This document shows, one piece after another, positions 43,319 to 51,917 of a stretch of 64,000 nucleotides of DNA. The stretch is from Ewingella allii (GTDB taxonomy: Bacteria; Pseudomonadota; Gammaproteobacteria; Enterobacterales; Enterobacteriaceae): positions 248,001 to 312,000 of the forward strand of contig NZ_JAWUDN010000004.1 of NCBI RefSeq assembly GCF_044430645.1, given 5' to 3'. Both the position numbers and the translations under genes were made by a program. The notes under the pieces are model-generated. The model saw nothing but the letters and a program-made list of their open reading frames with translations, did not search any database and was not told where the DNA came from. Every line of letters starts with the position of its first letter. Position 1 is the stretch's first letter.

Positions 43319-43516
43319 AGTAATACTCGCAGATGAGGTGGAAGGGGGCCGCTATACCCTGCAACTTGAATGATTTTGGGTACATATGTGCGGAATTGAA
43401 GCTTTTATAACAAGCACATTAAGCGATAGTCTATCATGGCTAGTGGCAAGATAATGCGTTTGGGAAGCTGGTAGGATGTCAGGTTGACACGTGAGTGGCT
43501 GAAAAGGGTAGCAAAT

Positions 43517-45037
43517 ATGTCCGGGATAGATTTTAAGAGCAAATTCAATTTCCAGCGTCCTTTCAGTCCGCCGGTTGCTGAGGCGCGTGATGAATATGAC
43601 GTAGTTCGCCACTTTGAAAGCGATCGCGGCAGAATCATTAACTCGGCCGCCATCCGCCGATTGCAGCAAAAAACGCAGGTTTTCCCGCTGGAGAAAAACG
43701 CCGCGGTGCGCAGCCGTTTGACTCACTCGCTGGAAGTGCAGCAAGTGGGGCGGCACATTGCCAAAGAGATCCTGCACCGTCTACGCCGTCAGGGCAAACT
43801 CGACAAGCTTGGTCTCACGGAATTCACCGATCCCTTCGAAAGCGTGGTCGAGATGTCCTGCCTGATGCACGACATCGGCAACCCGCCATTTGGCCATTTT
43901 GGCGAATCCGCCATTAATAACTGGTTCGCCAAACGTATGGATACTGCCAGTTGCGGCTCTGTGCCGCAGAGCAGCGACAACTGTACTTTCGACTTCTTAC
44001 GGTTGCAGGAAGGCGAGGAGCAGGAGAACCTGCTGCGCAGCAATATTCGCCACGATCTGTGTAACTTCGACGGCAACGCGCAGGCCATTCGGCTGGTGTT
44101 TACCCTGCTCAAGCTCAACCTGACGTTTTCCCAAACTGCCTGCATTTTGAAGTACACCCGTCCCGCCTACTGGGCCGCGCCGATCCCAGAAGGGCAGGCT
44201 TATCTGATGAAAAAGCCGGGCTTCTATTTGGCCGAAGAGCCTTTCATTCAGCGGCTGCGCGGTGAATTAAACATGGGCGAATTCAGCCGATTCCCGTTGA
44301 CCTATATCATGGAGGCCGCCGACGATATCTCTTACTGCATCGCCGACTTAGAAGATGCCGTCGAGAAGAACATTTTCACCGTCGAGCAGCTGTTTGAGCA
44401 TCTGGAGCGCGAGTGGGGCGAGTGCGAAGAGAATGATTGGTTTGAGAAAGTGGTGCGCACCGCCTATCAGAAAATGGATCGGGCCAAGACTTTTCGTAAC
44501 CCGGTAGATTATTTCTTTATGGAACTGCGTGTCCAGACCGTGAAGCAGTTGGTTCCTCACGCCGCCATTCGTTTCATTGATAATCTTCCTGCCATATTTG
44601 CCGGCAATTTTAATCAGGCATTATTAGAAGATGTAAGCCAAGCTAATAGATTGTTAAAAACATATAAAAGTGTGGCATTTAAACAGGTGTTTAATCATCA
44701 CGAAGTCGAAGAGTTGGAATTACAGGGCTATCGGGTAATAAGTGGATTGCTGGATATTTACAGCCCGATTCTGGATATGCCTTTGGATGAATTCCGCCAG
44801 TTGGTTCGCGATGACACCCATCGCAAGTACCCCATTGAAACCCGACTGTTCCACAAATTGTCCGCCAAGCACCGTCTGGCCTATAATGAGGCGATTACCA
44901 AGCTGGAGTCGCACTCTGAAAGTCAGAAAATTATTAGCGAATTTTATTATCGTGCTCGCATGATTCAGGACTATATCAGCGGAATGACAGATCTTTACGC
45001 TTACGATGAATATCGACGGTTGATGGCCGCTGAATAA
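43517..45037 (+). CDS. dgt: Deoxyguanosinetriphosphate triphosphohydrolase
   Basis: Dgt hydrolyses dGTP to deoxyguanosine and triphosphate. The 506-residue protein is an HD-domain enzyme: His70 in RLTHSLEVQQVGR, and His118-Asp119 in CLMHDIGNPPFGHFGE; a further metal Asp is in EAADDISYCIADLEDA. I chose ATG 43517 (MSGIDFKSK) because AGGGT precedes it and the family begins there; an upstream in-frame start at 43484 would add 11 residues. Part of the gene (about 44590-44760) is more AT-rich with Leu TTA and Ile ATA codons. degP follows after 233 bases. Confidence 0.95.
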   Translation: MSGIDFKSKFNFQRPFSPPVAEARDEYDVVRHFESDRGRIINSAAIRRLQQKTQVFPLEKNAAVRSRLTHSLEVQQVGRHIAKEILHRLRRQGKLDKLGLTEFTDPFESVVEMSCLMHDIGNPPFGHFGESAINNWFAKRMDTASCGSVPQSSDNCTFDFLRLQEGEEQENLLRSNIRHDLCNFDGNAQAIRLVFTLLKLNLTFSQTACILKYTRPAYWAAPIPEGQAYLMKKPGFYLAEEPFIQRLRGELNMGEFSRFPLTYIMEAADDISYCIADLEDAVEKNIFTVEQLFEHLEREWGECEENDWFEKVVRTAYQKMDRAKTFRNPVDYFFMELRVQTVKQLVPHAAIRFIDNLPAIFAGNFNQALLEDVSQANRLLKTYKSVAFKQVFNHHEVEELELQGYRVISGLLDIYSPILDMPLDEFRQLVRDDTHRKYPIETRLFHKLSAKHRLAYNEAITKLESHSESQKIISEFYYRARMIQDYISGMTDLYAYDEYRRLMAAE

Positions 45038-45162
45038 TATATTTAGCCGTATTTTTGGGGTGATTAAGGTAAAGAAATCTCTATTTTTATAATGAGCTGG
45101 TTAAAAAATAGGCTTTTGTAAATAACCACAATATTTTTTTACCATTGTCATTTCGACCTTAA

Positions 45163-45190
45163 TGAACTTCCCGCTTTTAATTAAATCTCA
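45163..45190 (+). promoter_or_regulatory. Sigma-E-type promoter of degP
   Basis: TGAACTT (45163-45169) and TCTCA (45186-45190), 16 bp apart, match the RpoE consensus GGAACTT-N16-TCTGA with one change in each element. It lies about 80 bases upstream of degP, whose E. coli orthologue is a classical sigma-E target. Confidence 0.8.
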
Positions 45191-45270
45191 GTATCACGAC
45201 TACCGAGCAAGGTGATGCTTTCGTGTCACCATAAATAATTTTAAAAGCATATTTAAAGAGAATTCGACTG

Positions 45271-46719
45271 ATGAAAAAAACTACTCTATTCCTGAGCGCT
45301 TTGGCGTTAAGTGTTGGACTGGCTGTGGCCCCTGTTTCATCGGCATTTGCCGCAGAAACGGCGTCTTCCAGTACCACTCAAGTTCCAAGTCTGGCACCTA
45401 TGCTGGAAAAGGTGATGCCTTCCGTTGTTAGCGTAAACGTTGAGGGTAGCGCACCAACTAAAACGCCACGCATGGGCCAGCAATTCCAGCAATTCTTTGG
45501 TCAAAACTCGCCGCTGTGTCAGGACGGCTCGCCGTTCCAAGGCTCTCCGGTCTGTCAGGGCGGCCAAGGGGATGACGACTCCCAGCCCGCGCCTGAAGCG
45601 CAGAAACAAGAGTTCCGCGCACTGGGTTCAGGTGTGATCATCGACGCCGATAAAGGCTATGTGGTCACCAACAACCACGTGGTGGATAACGCCACCAAAA
45701 TCAGCGTTCAGCTCAACGATGGCCGTAAATTTGAGGCGAAAGTGATCGGTAAAGATCCGCGCTCAGATATCGCAGTGATTCAGCTGATTGATGCCAAAAA
45801 CCTGACCGCGATTAAAATTGCTGACTCCGAGCAGCTGCGCGTGGGTGACTACACCGTCGCCATCGGTAACCCATATGGTCTGGGCGAAACCGCGACTTCG
45901 GGCATCGTTTCCGCACTTGGCCGTAGCGGTTTGAACATCGAAAACTACGAAAACTTTATCCAGACCGACGCTGCCATTAACCGTGGTAACTCAGGCGGCG
46001 CTCTGGTGAACCTTAACGGTGAACTGATTGGTCTGAACACCGCGATCCTTGCGCCAGACGGCGGCAACATCGGTATCGGTTTTGCTATCCCAAGTAACAT
46101 GGTGAAAAACCTGACCAAGCAGATGATCGAATTCGGTCAAGTGAAGCGTGGCGAGTTGGGCATCATGGGTACCGAGCTGAACTCTGAACTGGCGAAAGCC
46201 ATGAAGGTCGACGCCCAGCGCGGCGCTTTCATCAGCCAGGTGATGCCGAAGTCCGCTGCTGAAAAAGCCGGTATCAAGGCGGGTGACGTGATCCTAAGCA
46301 TGAACGGCAAACCAATCAGCAGCTTCGCCTCCTTCCGCGCTGATATTGGCACCCTGCCAATCGGCACCAAAGTGACGCTGGGCCTGCTGCGCGACGGCAA
46401 GCCGGTCAATGTTGAAGTGACTATTGAACAGAGCACGCAAACGGCCAAAGTTGACTCCGGCAATATCTTCACCGGTATTGAAGGGGCTGAGCTGAGCAAT
46501 GGTCAGGTTGGCAATCAGAAAGGCGTGAAAGTCGATGCCGTGAAGCCGGGCAGTAAAGCAGCACGCATCGGCCTGAAAAAGGATGACGTGATTCTGGGCG
46601 TTAACCAGCAGAAAGTCGGCAATTTGGGCGAGCTGCGTAAAATCCTCGACAGCAAACCTTCTGTGCTGGCGCTGGATATTCAACGCGGTGACACTTCAAT
46701 CTACCTGTTAGCGCAATAA
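45271..46719 (+). CDS. degP: Periplasmic serine protease/chaperone DegP
   Basis: DegP degrades or refolds misfolded envelope proteins. The 482-residue precursor has a signal peptide ending in SSAFA (about residue 27). The catalytic triad is His136 (TNNHVVDN), Asp166 (RSDIAVI) and Ser241 (GNSGGAL), with two C-terminal PDZ domains starting near residues 280 and 390. The LA-loop holds Cys83 and Cys95, the pair that forms a disulfide in E. coli DegP. It has a sigma-E-type promoter upstream and a terminator downstream. The DegP-type LA-loop excludes DegQ. Confidence 0.98.
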   Translation: MKKTTLFLSALALSVGLAVAPVSSAFAAETASSSTTQVPSLAPMLEKVMPSVVSVNVEGSAPTKTPRMGQQFQQFFGQNSPLCQDGSPFQGSPVCQGGQGDDDSQPAPEAQKQEFRALGSGVIIDADKGYVVTNNHVVDNATKISVQLNDGRKFEAKVIGKDPRSDIAVIQLIDAKNLTAIKIADSEQLRVGDYTVAIGNPYGLGETATSGIVSALGRSGLNIENYENFIQTDAAINRGNSGGALVNLNGELIGLNTAILAPDGGNIGIGFAIPSNMVKNLTKQMIEFGQVKRGELGIMGTELNSELAKAMKVDAQRGAFISQVMPKSAAEKAGIKAGDVILSMNGKPISSFASFRADIGTLPIGTKVTLGLLRDGKPVNVEVTIEQSTQTAKVDSGNIFTGIEGAELSNGQVGNQKGVKVDAVKPGSKAARIGLKKDDVILGVNQQKVGNLGELRKILDSKPSVLALDIQRGDTSIYLLAQ

Positions 46720-46743
46720 TCACGCGCTGATAAATCAGTCTAT

Positions 46744-46770
46744 AAAGGCACGCTTCGGCGTGCCTTTTTT
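46744..46770 (+). terminator. degP terminator
   Basis: AAAGGCACGC / GCGTGCCTTT with a TTCG tetraloop, followed by T, lies 25 bases after the degP stop. Confidence 0.92.
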
Positions 46771-46905
46771 ATTGGCGGCGGTGCAACGATGAAAGTTGGC
46801 GGAGTTCTGCGCGACGTCTCGCATTTCGCTGATATGAACCTGCCCATCGCCCCACGAATGAGTATGCTGGCAGCCAAGGGAAAACACGCAGGAGAGCGCA
46901 GGGAC

Positions 46906-48063
46906 ATGGCGGCATATTTATTCGATCAACCTTTGGCGCAGCAAATCGTTGATCGCACAATGAAAATCATTGATAGCAACGTCAACGTGATGGACAGCCG
47001 GGGAAGGATTATCGGCAGCGGCGACGCCGAGCGCCTTGGCGAACTGCATGAAGGCGCGCTGCTAGCGATTTCCCAGCAACGCATAGTGGACATTGATAAC
47101 GAAGTGACGCGCCATCTGCACGGCGTCCGCCCCGGCGTTAACCTGCCGCTGCGGGTTGACGGGCAGATTGTCGGCGCCATTGGGCTGAGTGGTGACCCGA
47201 CGCGGCTGCGGCAATATGGCGAGCTGGTCTGTATGACGGCGGAAATGATGCTCGAGCAGGCGCGCTTGCTCAATATGCTGGCGCACGACAGCCGCATTCG
47301 CGAAGAGCTGGTGCTGAATTTGATTCGTGCCGAGCAGCTCCCTGAGGCGTTAGCGGAGTGGGCGCAGCGGCTGGGCATCGACTTGCACCAGCCTCGCGTT
47401 GCCGTGGTGGTGGCGATAGACGGCGGGCAGCTTGGCGTCGAGCACGCTATGGCAGAGCTGCAACAGTTACAGGTTTTGCTCTCAACCCCGGAGCAGGACA
47501 ATCTAATTGCCAGAGTTTCTCTAACCGAAATTGTGGTACTCAAACCCGCACTCGGTGCGGCCAAACGCTGGGACCCACAGGCTCAGCGCCAGCGGATAGA
47601 CGCCCTGCTGTTACACATGCAGCAAAACAGCGACCTGCGAGTTCGCGTGGCGCTCGGCAACTATTTCACCGGGCTGGGCAGTATCGCGCGGTCCTACCTC
47701 ACGGCCAAAACCACCCTGGCGGTGGGGAAACGGCGCGCGCCGGAGCAGCGCAGCTACTGCTATCAGGACCTGATGCTGCCAGTGCTGCTAGACGGTTTGC
47801 GCGACGGCTGGCAGGCTGACGAACTGGCTCTGCCGATGGCCCGCCTGAATGCCGAAGATAGCAGTGGCCTGCTGCGCCGCACGTTAAACCTCTGGTTTGC
47901 TCATAACGTTCAGCCCGTCGCAACGGCTAAAGCTCTGTTTATTCATCGCAATACTCTCGAAAATCGTCTAAACCGCATCTCTGGCCTGACCGGGCTGAAC
48001 TTGTCGAATTTTGATGACCGCCTGCTGCTGTATATCGCCCTGCAACTCGATAACACGGCCTAA
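46906..48063 (+). CDS. cdaR: Sugar-diacid regulator CdaR
   Basis: This is a transcription activator of 385 residues, identical in length to E. coli CdaR, which responds to glucarate, galactarate and glycerate. An N-terminal sensor domain (IIDSNVNVMDSRGRIIGSGD) is followed by a GGDEF-like/PucR region and a C-terminal helix-turn-helix (TAKALFIHRNTLENRLNRISGLTG). I chose ATG 46906 by family length with GGAGAG upstream; in-frame ATGs farther upstream would add 39 residues. Here it is followed by garR and garK, which are CdaR-regulated in E. coli but lie elsewhere there. Confidence 0.95.
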   Translation: MAAYLFDQPLAQQIVDRTMKIIDSNVNVMDSRGRIIGSGDAERLGELHEGALLAISQQRIVDIDNEVTRHLHGVRPGVNLPLRVDGQIVGAIGLSGDPTRLRQYGELVCMTAEMMLEQARLLNMLAHDSRIREELVLNLIRAEQLPEALAEWAQRLGIDLHQPRVAVVVAIDGGQLGVEHAMAELQQLQVLLSTPEQDNLIARVSLTEIVVLKPALGAAKRWDPQAQRQRIDALLLHMQQNSDLRVRVALGNYFTGLGSIARSYLTAKTTLAVGKRRAPEQRSYCYQDLMLPVLLDGLRDGWQADELALPMARLNAEDSSGLLRRTLNLWFAHNVQPVATAKALFIHRNTLENRLNRISGLTGLNLSNFDDRLLLYIALQLDNTA

Positions 48064-48215
48064 ACCAGCATAACGGGATAGGCCTCACAGAGCATTGTGC
48101 AAATGCCAGACGAAAGAGGCGAACTTCGCCGTCGGCTTTGAGCTTCTGCCCACTGCCGGCGGGAAGGCCGTTTTTTATAATGGCTATCTTCTTGATACTC
48201 AACGAGGCTCGCAGC

Positions 48216-49100
48216 ATGAAAATTGGATTTATTGGTTTAGGGGTAATGGGCAAGCCCATGAGTAGAAATCTGCTCAAGGCGGGTTATCAACTGGTGGTGT
48301 TGGACCACAATCATGAGACGACGCAGCAGCTGGTGAAAGCCGGAGCCACCAGCGCCGCGACGCCAAAAGCCGTGGCCGAGCAGAGCGACATTGTTATCAC
48401 TATGCTGCCGAACTCTCCACAGGTAAAAGAGGTGGTGCTGGGTGAGAATGGCATCATCGAAGGGGCGCGTGCCGGGCTGGTGGTTATCGATATGAGCTCT
48501 ATCGCGCCGCTCGCCAGTCGGGAAATCAGCCAGGCGCTGGCGGAAAAGCAGGTCGCGATGCTTGATGCGCCAGTGTCCGGCGGTGAGCCAAAGGCCGTAG
48601 ACGGCACGCTGTCGGTGATGGTTGGCGGCGATAAAGCCGTGTTCGAAAAATGCTATGAGCTGATGAAAGCCATGGCTGCCTCGGTGGTGCATACCGGTGA
48701 CATAGGCGCAGGCAACGTCACTAAGCTGGCGAATCAGGTGATCGTGGCGCTGAATATCGCCGCCATGTCCGAAGCGCTGGTGTTAGCCACCAAGGCGGGC
48801 GTGGAGCCGGAGCTCGTTTTTCAGGCCATTCGCGGCGGGTTGGCGGGAAGTACGGTGTTAGAAGCTAAAGCGCCAATGGTGATGGACAGAAACTTCAAAC
48901 CGGGGTTTCGTATTGATTTGCATATCAAAGACTTGGCTAACGCGCTGGACACCTCACACAGCATTGGTGCGCAGTTGCCACTCACAGCTCAGGTAATGGA
49001 AATGCTGCAAGCTTTGAAAGCCGATGGGTTGGGGCAGTCTGACCACAGCGCAATTGCACGCTATTATGAAAGCTTAGCGAAGGTAGAAGTGACCCGGTAG
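48216..49100 (+). CDS. garR: Tartronate semialdehyde reductase GarR
   Basis: GarR reduces tartronate semialdehyde to D-glycerate with NAD(P)H. The 294-residue protein shows the nucleotide-binding GFIGLGVMGKPM (4-15), the substrate-binding DAPVSGGEPKA (118-127) and the catalytic Lys170 in GNVTKLANQ. It is much closer to GarR than to GlxR, and the KVEVTR terminus is identical to that of E. coli GarR. I chose ATG 48216, GAGG upstream. It is followed 95 bases later by garK, which uses its product. Confidence 0.95.
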   Translation: MKIGFIGLGVMGKPMSRNLLKAGYQLVVLDHNHETTQQLVKAGATSAATPKAVAEQSDIVITMLPNSPQVKEVVLGENGIIEGARAGLVVIDMSSIAPLASREISQALAEKQVAMLDAPVSGGEPKAVDGTLSVMVGGDKAVFEKCYELMKAMAASVVHTGDIGAGNVTKLANQVIVALNIAAMSEALVLATKAGVEPELVFQAIRGGLAGSTVLEAKAPMVMDRNFKPGFRIDLHIKDLANALDTSHSIGAQLPLTAQVMEMLQALKADGLGQSDHSAIARYYESLAKVEVTR

Positions 49101-49195
49101 TTAACCGAGAAAGCGGCGCTAAACTGGCGCCGTTTTCTTGTGTGACTAGATACATTCATCAACAGGACGCTTTTCTCGAGCGGCGCGTGTCGTGC

Positions 49196-50341
49196 ATGAA
49201 AATAGTTATCGCACCTGATTCATTTAAAGAAAGCTTATCGGCGCTAGAGGTAGCGAAAGCCATTGAAAGCGGTTTTCGGGAAATTTTCCCCGACGCCCAC
49301 TACGTCAAATTGCCGGTCGCCGACGGCGGCGAAGGCACGGTGGAAGCCATGGTGGCCGCGACTCATGGCAAAGTGGTGAAAGTCAAAGTGACCGGCCCAC
49401 TGGGAGAGCCGATTGAGGCATTCTTTGGCCTGTCTGGCGATAGTAACGTCGCCTTTATCGAAATGGCGGCGGCCAGTGGCTTAGAAAGCGTGCCGCAGGC
49501 GAAACGCAACCCGCTGAAAACCACCTCTTTCGGCACCGGCGAGCTGATTCGCCATGCTCTGGACCACGGCGTCAAACATTGCATCATCGGCATTGGCGGC
49601 AGTGCCACCAACGACGGCGGCGCGGGCATGGTGCAGGCACTGGGGGCGAAGCTGTTGGATACGCAAGGCCAGCAGATTGGTCAGGGCGGCGGCGCGCTGA
49701 AGCAGCTCAGCAGTATTGATATCAGCGAACTGGACCTCAGAATCAAAGATTGCCGATTCGAAGTGGCCTGTGACGTGACCAATCCGCTGACGGGAAAAAA
49801 TGGCGCATCGGCGATTTTCGGCCCGCAAAAAGGGGCGACGCCAGAAATGGTCAAGCAGCTTGATGGCTATCTTGCTCACTTCGCCAAGCTGATTAAGGGC
49901 AGCCTTAATATTGATGTGGACAGCCTGCCGGGGGCGGGTGCCGCCGGAGGTATGGGGGCCGGGCTGCACGCCTTTTGCGGGGCGCAGTTACGTCAGGGGA
50001 TTGAGATTGTTACCGAAGCGCTGGGGCTAGAGGCGTTAGTGAAAGACGCCACGCTGGTGATCACCGGCGAAGGGCGCATTGATAGCCAAAGTATCAATGG
50101 CAAGGTGCCAATCGGCGTCGCGCGGGTGGCGAAACGCTATAACAAGCCGGTCATTGGTATCGGCGGCAGCCTGACCAAAGATGTAGATGTGGTTTTCGAC
50201 CATGGCTTGGATGCGGTGTTTAGCGTGCTTTCTTCTATCTGTACCTTGGAAGACGCGCTGGCGAATGCCGCCGAAAACCTACACAACACGGCGCGCAATA
50301 TCGCCGCCACCATCAAGCTGGCGCAGACGCTGCCTGAATGA
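49196..50341 (+). CDS. garK: Glycerate 2-kinase GarK
   Basis: GarK phosphorylates D-glycerate to 2-phosphoglycerate, which enters glycolysis at enolase. The 381-residue protein (same length as E. coli GarK) is a class I glycerate kinase with the start KIVIAPDSFKESLSA, the PVADGGEGTVEAM loop and GIGGSATNDGGAGM. I chose ATG 49196 by family start; the ribosome site is weak. With garR it forms a short route from tartronate semialdehyde to central metabolism. The upstream aldolase and dehydratases (garL, garD, gudD) are not in the window. Confidence 0.95.
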   Translation: MKIVIAPDSFKESLSALEVAKAIESGFREIFPDAHYVKLPVADGGEGTVEAMVAATHGKVVKVKVTGPLGEPIEAFFGLSGDSNVAFIEMAAASGLESVPQAKRNPLKTTSFGTGELIRHALDHGVKHCIIGIGGSATNDGGAGMVQALGAKLLDTQGQQIGQGGGALKQLSSIDISELDLRIKDCRFEVACDVTNPLTGKNGASAIFGPQKGATPEMVKQLDGYLAHFAKLIKGSLNIDVDSLPGAGAAGGMGAGLHAFCGAQLRQGIEIVTEALGLEALVKDATLVITGEGRIDSQSINGKVPIGVARVAKRYNKPVIGIGGSLTKDVDVVFDHGLDAVFSVLSSICTLEDALANAAENLHNTARNIAATIKLAQTLPE

Positions 50342-50470
50342 GTGCCCGCCAGCCAGCCCATGAATTGGCACCTGATAACTCGGCGTGCTGATTTTTGGGC
50401 TTTACCCCAGACCTGCGCGTGCGCTAGGTTTGCACTATTGATTCGCAGATAACGCCAAACGAGAGCCATC

Positions 50471-51832
50471 ATGTCCGAGCCTGACTTCTCCCAGCCGTAT
50501 GATTTTTCAGAACTCTATGATTTATCTTCGCTTTATGACTTCTCCTCCCAGCCGGTGAATACCCAAACCAAAGGCTTAGGCACCTTGCCGGATGAACCGC
50601 AGATGGCGGACATCGGCCAGCAGGGTTGGAATATTCTGCGAGAGGAGGTCAGCCTGCCGGTGGCGGTGCTGTTGGATGAGCGCATAGAGCATAATTTGGC
50701 GTGGATGAGCGAGTTCATTAGCCGCTACCACCTCAAGCTGGCGCCGCATGGCAAAACCACCATGAGCCCCGAGCTTTTCCAGTTACAGCTGGATCACGGC
50801 GCGTGGGGCATTACTTTGGCGACGGCTCCGCAGGTCAACGCGGCCTTTCAGCATGGCGTGCGCCGAGTGATCATGGCTAATCAGCTGGTCGGCAAAGCCA
50901 ACATGGCCATGATCGCCGGGCTGTTGGCGCAGGATAGCGAGTTCGATTTCACCTGTATTGTGGATTCGGCGGCTAACGTCGACGCCCTCGGCGAGTATTT
51001 TACTTCTCGCCAGCAGACGCTGCGGGTGCTGTTGGAATATGGTCTGGCCGGCGGGCGCACCGGCGTGCGCAACGCCGAGCAGGAGCTGGAGGTGTTAGAG
51101 GCTATCCAGCGCTGGCCGCGGGCTATCTCGCTGGTGGGGGTAGAAATTTACGAAGGGGTGATTAATGAAGAAGCGCCCATTCGCGCTTTCCTGCAACACG
51201 TGATGCAACGCACCGAGGCTCTGGCGCAGAACGGTGCCTTTGCCGAGCCGACGGTGATTCTCACCGGCGCGGGTTCTGCATGGTTTGACGTGGTGGCCGA
51301 AGAGTTTAGGCGTGATAGCCAGTATCTGGACAGCCAGCAGCGTTTCACGCTTGACATTATCCTGCGTTCAGGCTGCTACCTGACCCATGACGCCGGTATT
51401 TATCAGCAGGCTAATCAGCGAATTCAGGCCCAAAACCCCGTGGCGCGCCAGATGAACAGCAGCCTGCAACCTGCGCTACAGGTGTGGGCTTACGTACAGT
51501 CACTGCCTGAGCCGGGCAGGGCGATCATCGGCCTGGGCCGTCGCGACGCCGGGCCGGATGCCGGTTTCCCTGTCGCCGCCGGGCATTTCCGCCCACAGAG
51601 CAGCCATTCGGCAGGTTACACCACAGTAGTGCCGGTAGATAAGTCATGGGAAATCATCAAGATGATGGACCAACACGCCTTTATGTCAGTGCCAGCGGGA
51701 GCCGATATTCAGGTCGGCGACATGCTGATTTTTGACATTTCCCACCCATGCCTGACCTTCGACAGATGGCGTCAGCTGCTGCGAGTGAATGAGCAGTGGG
51801 ATGTCACTGGCGCAGTAACCACTTGGTTCTAA
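50471..51832 (+). CDS. PLP-dependent amino acid deaminase (D-serine dehydratase-like)
   Basis: This is a 453-residue member of the fold-type III alanine racemase-like group with a C-terminal D-serine dehydratase-like domain. The probable PLP lysine is Lys95 in LKLAPHGKTTMSP, and the zinc-type HxC motif is ISHPCLTFDRW near residue 425. Relatives act as D-threonine aldolase, D-serine dehydratase or broader amino-acid deaminase; which applies here cannot be told. The N terminus is odd: the first 26 residues contain YDFS, YDLS and YDFS in quick succession. GAGAG precedes ATG 50471. It is monocistronic between garK and a terminator. Confidence 0.85.
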   Translation: MSEPDFSQPYDFSELYDLSSLYDFSSQPVNTQTKGLGTLPDEPQMADIGQQGWNILREEVSLPVAVLLDERIEHNLAWMSEFISRYHLKLAPHGKTTMSPELFQLQLDHGAWGITLATAPQVNAAFQHGVRRVIMANQLVGKANMAMIAGLLAQDSEFDFTCIVDSAANVDALGEYFTSRQQTLRVLLEYGLAGGRTGVRNAEQELEVLEAIQRWPRAISLVGVEIYEGVINEEAPIRAFLQHVMQRTEALAQNGAFAEPTVILTGAGSAWFDVVAEEFRRDSQYLDSQQRFTLDIILRSGCYLTHDAGIYQQANQRIQAQNPVARQMNSSLQPALQVWAYVQSLPEPGRAIIGLGRRDAGPDAGFPVAAGHFRPQSSHSAGYTTVVPVDKSWEIIKMMDQHAFMSVPAGADIQVGDMLIFDISHPCLTFDRWRQLLRVNEQWDVTGAVTTWF

Positions 51833-51847
51833 GCCACTTTTAAAAGC

Positions 51848-51888
51848 AAAAGCCCGGCGCTGAAGGACAGACGCCGAGCTTTTTTTGT
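51848..51888. terminator. Terminator after the deaminase gene
   Basis: AAAGC-C-CGGCG pairs with CGCCG-A-GCTTT (one mismatch) across a 12-base loop, then a T run. It can also serve the convergent PTS gene, with A-rich sequence on the left. Confidence 0.8.
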
Positions 51889-51917
51889 TTTTTCAATTTG
51901 CTACAGCAGTGCTCAAA

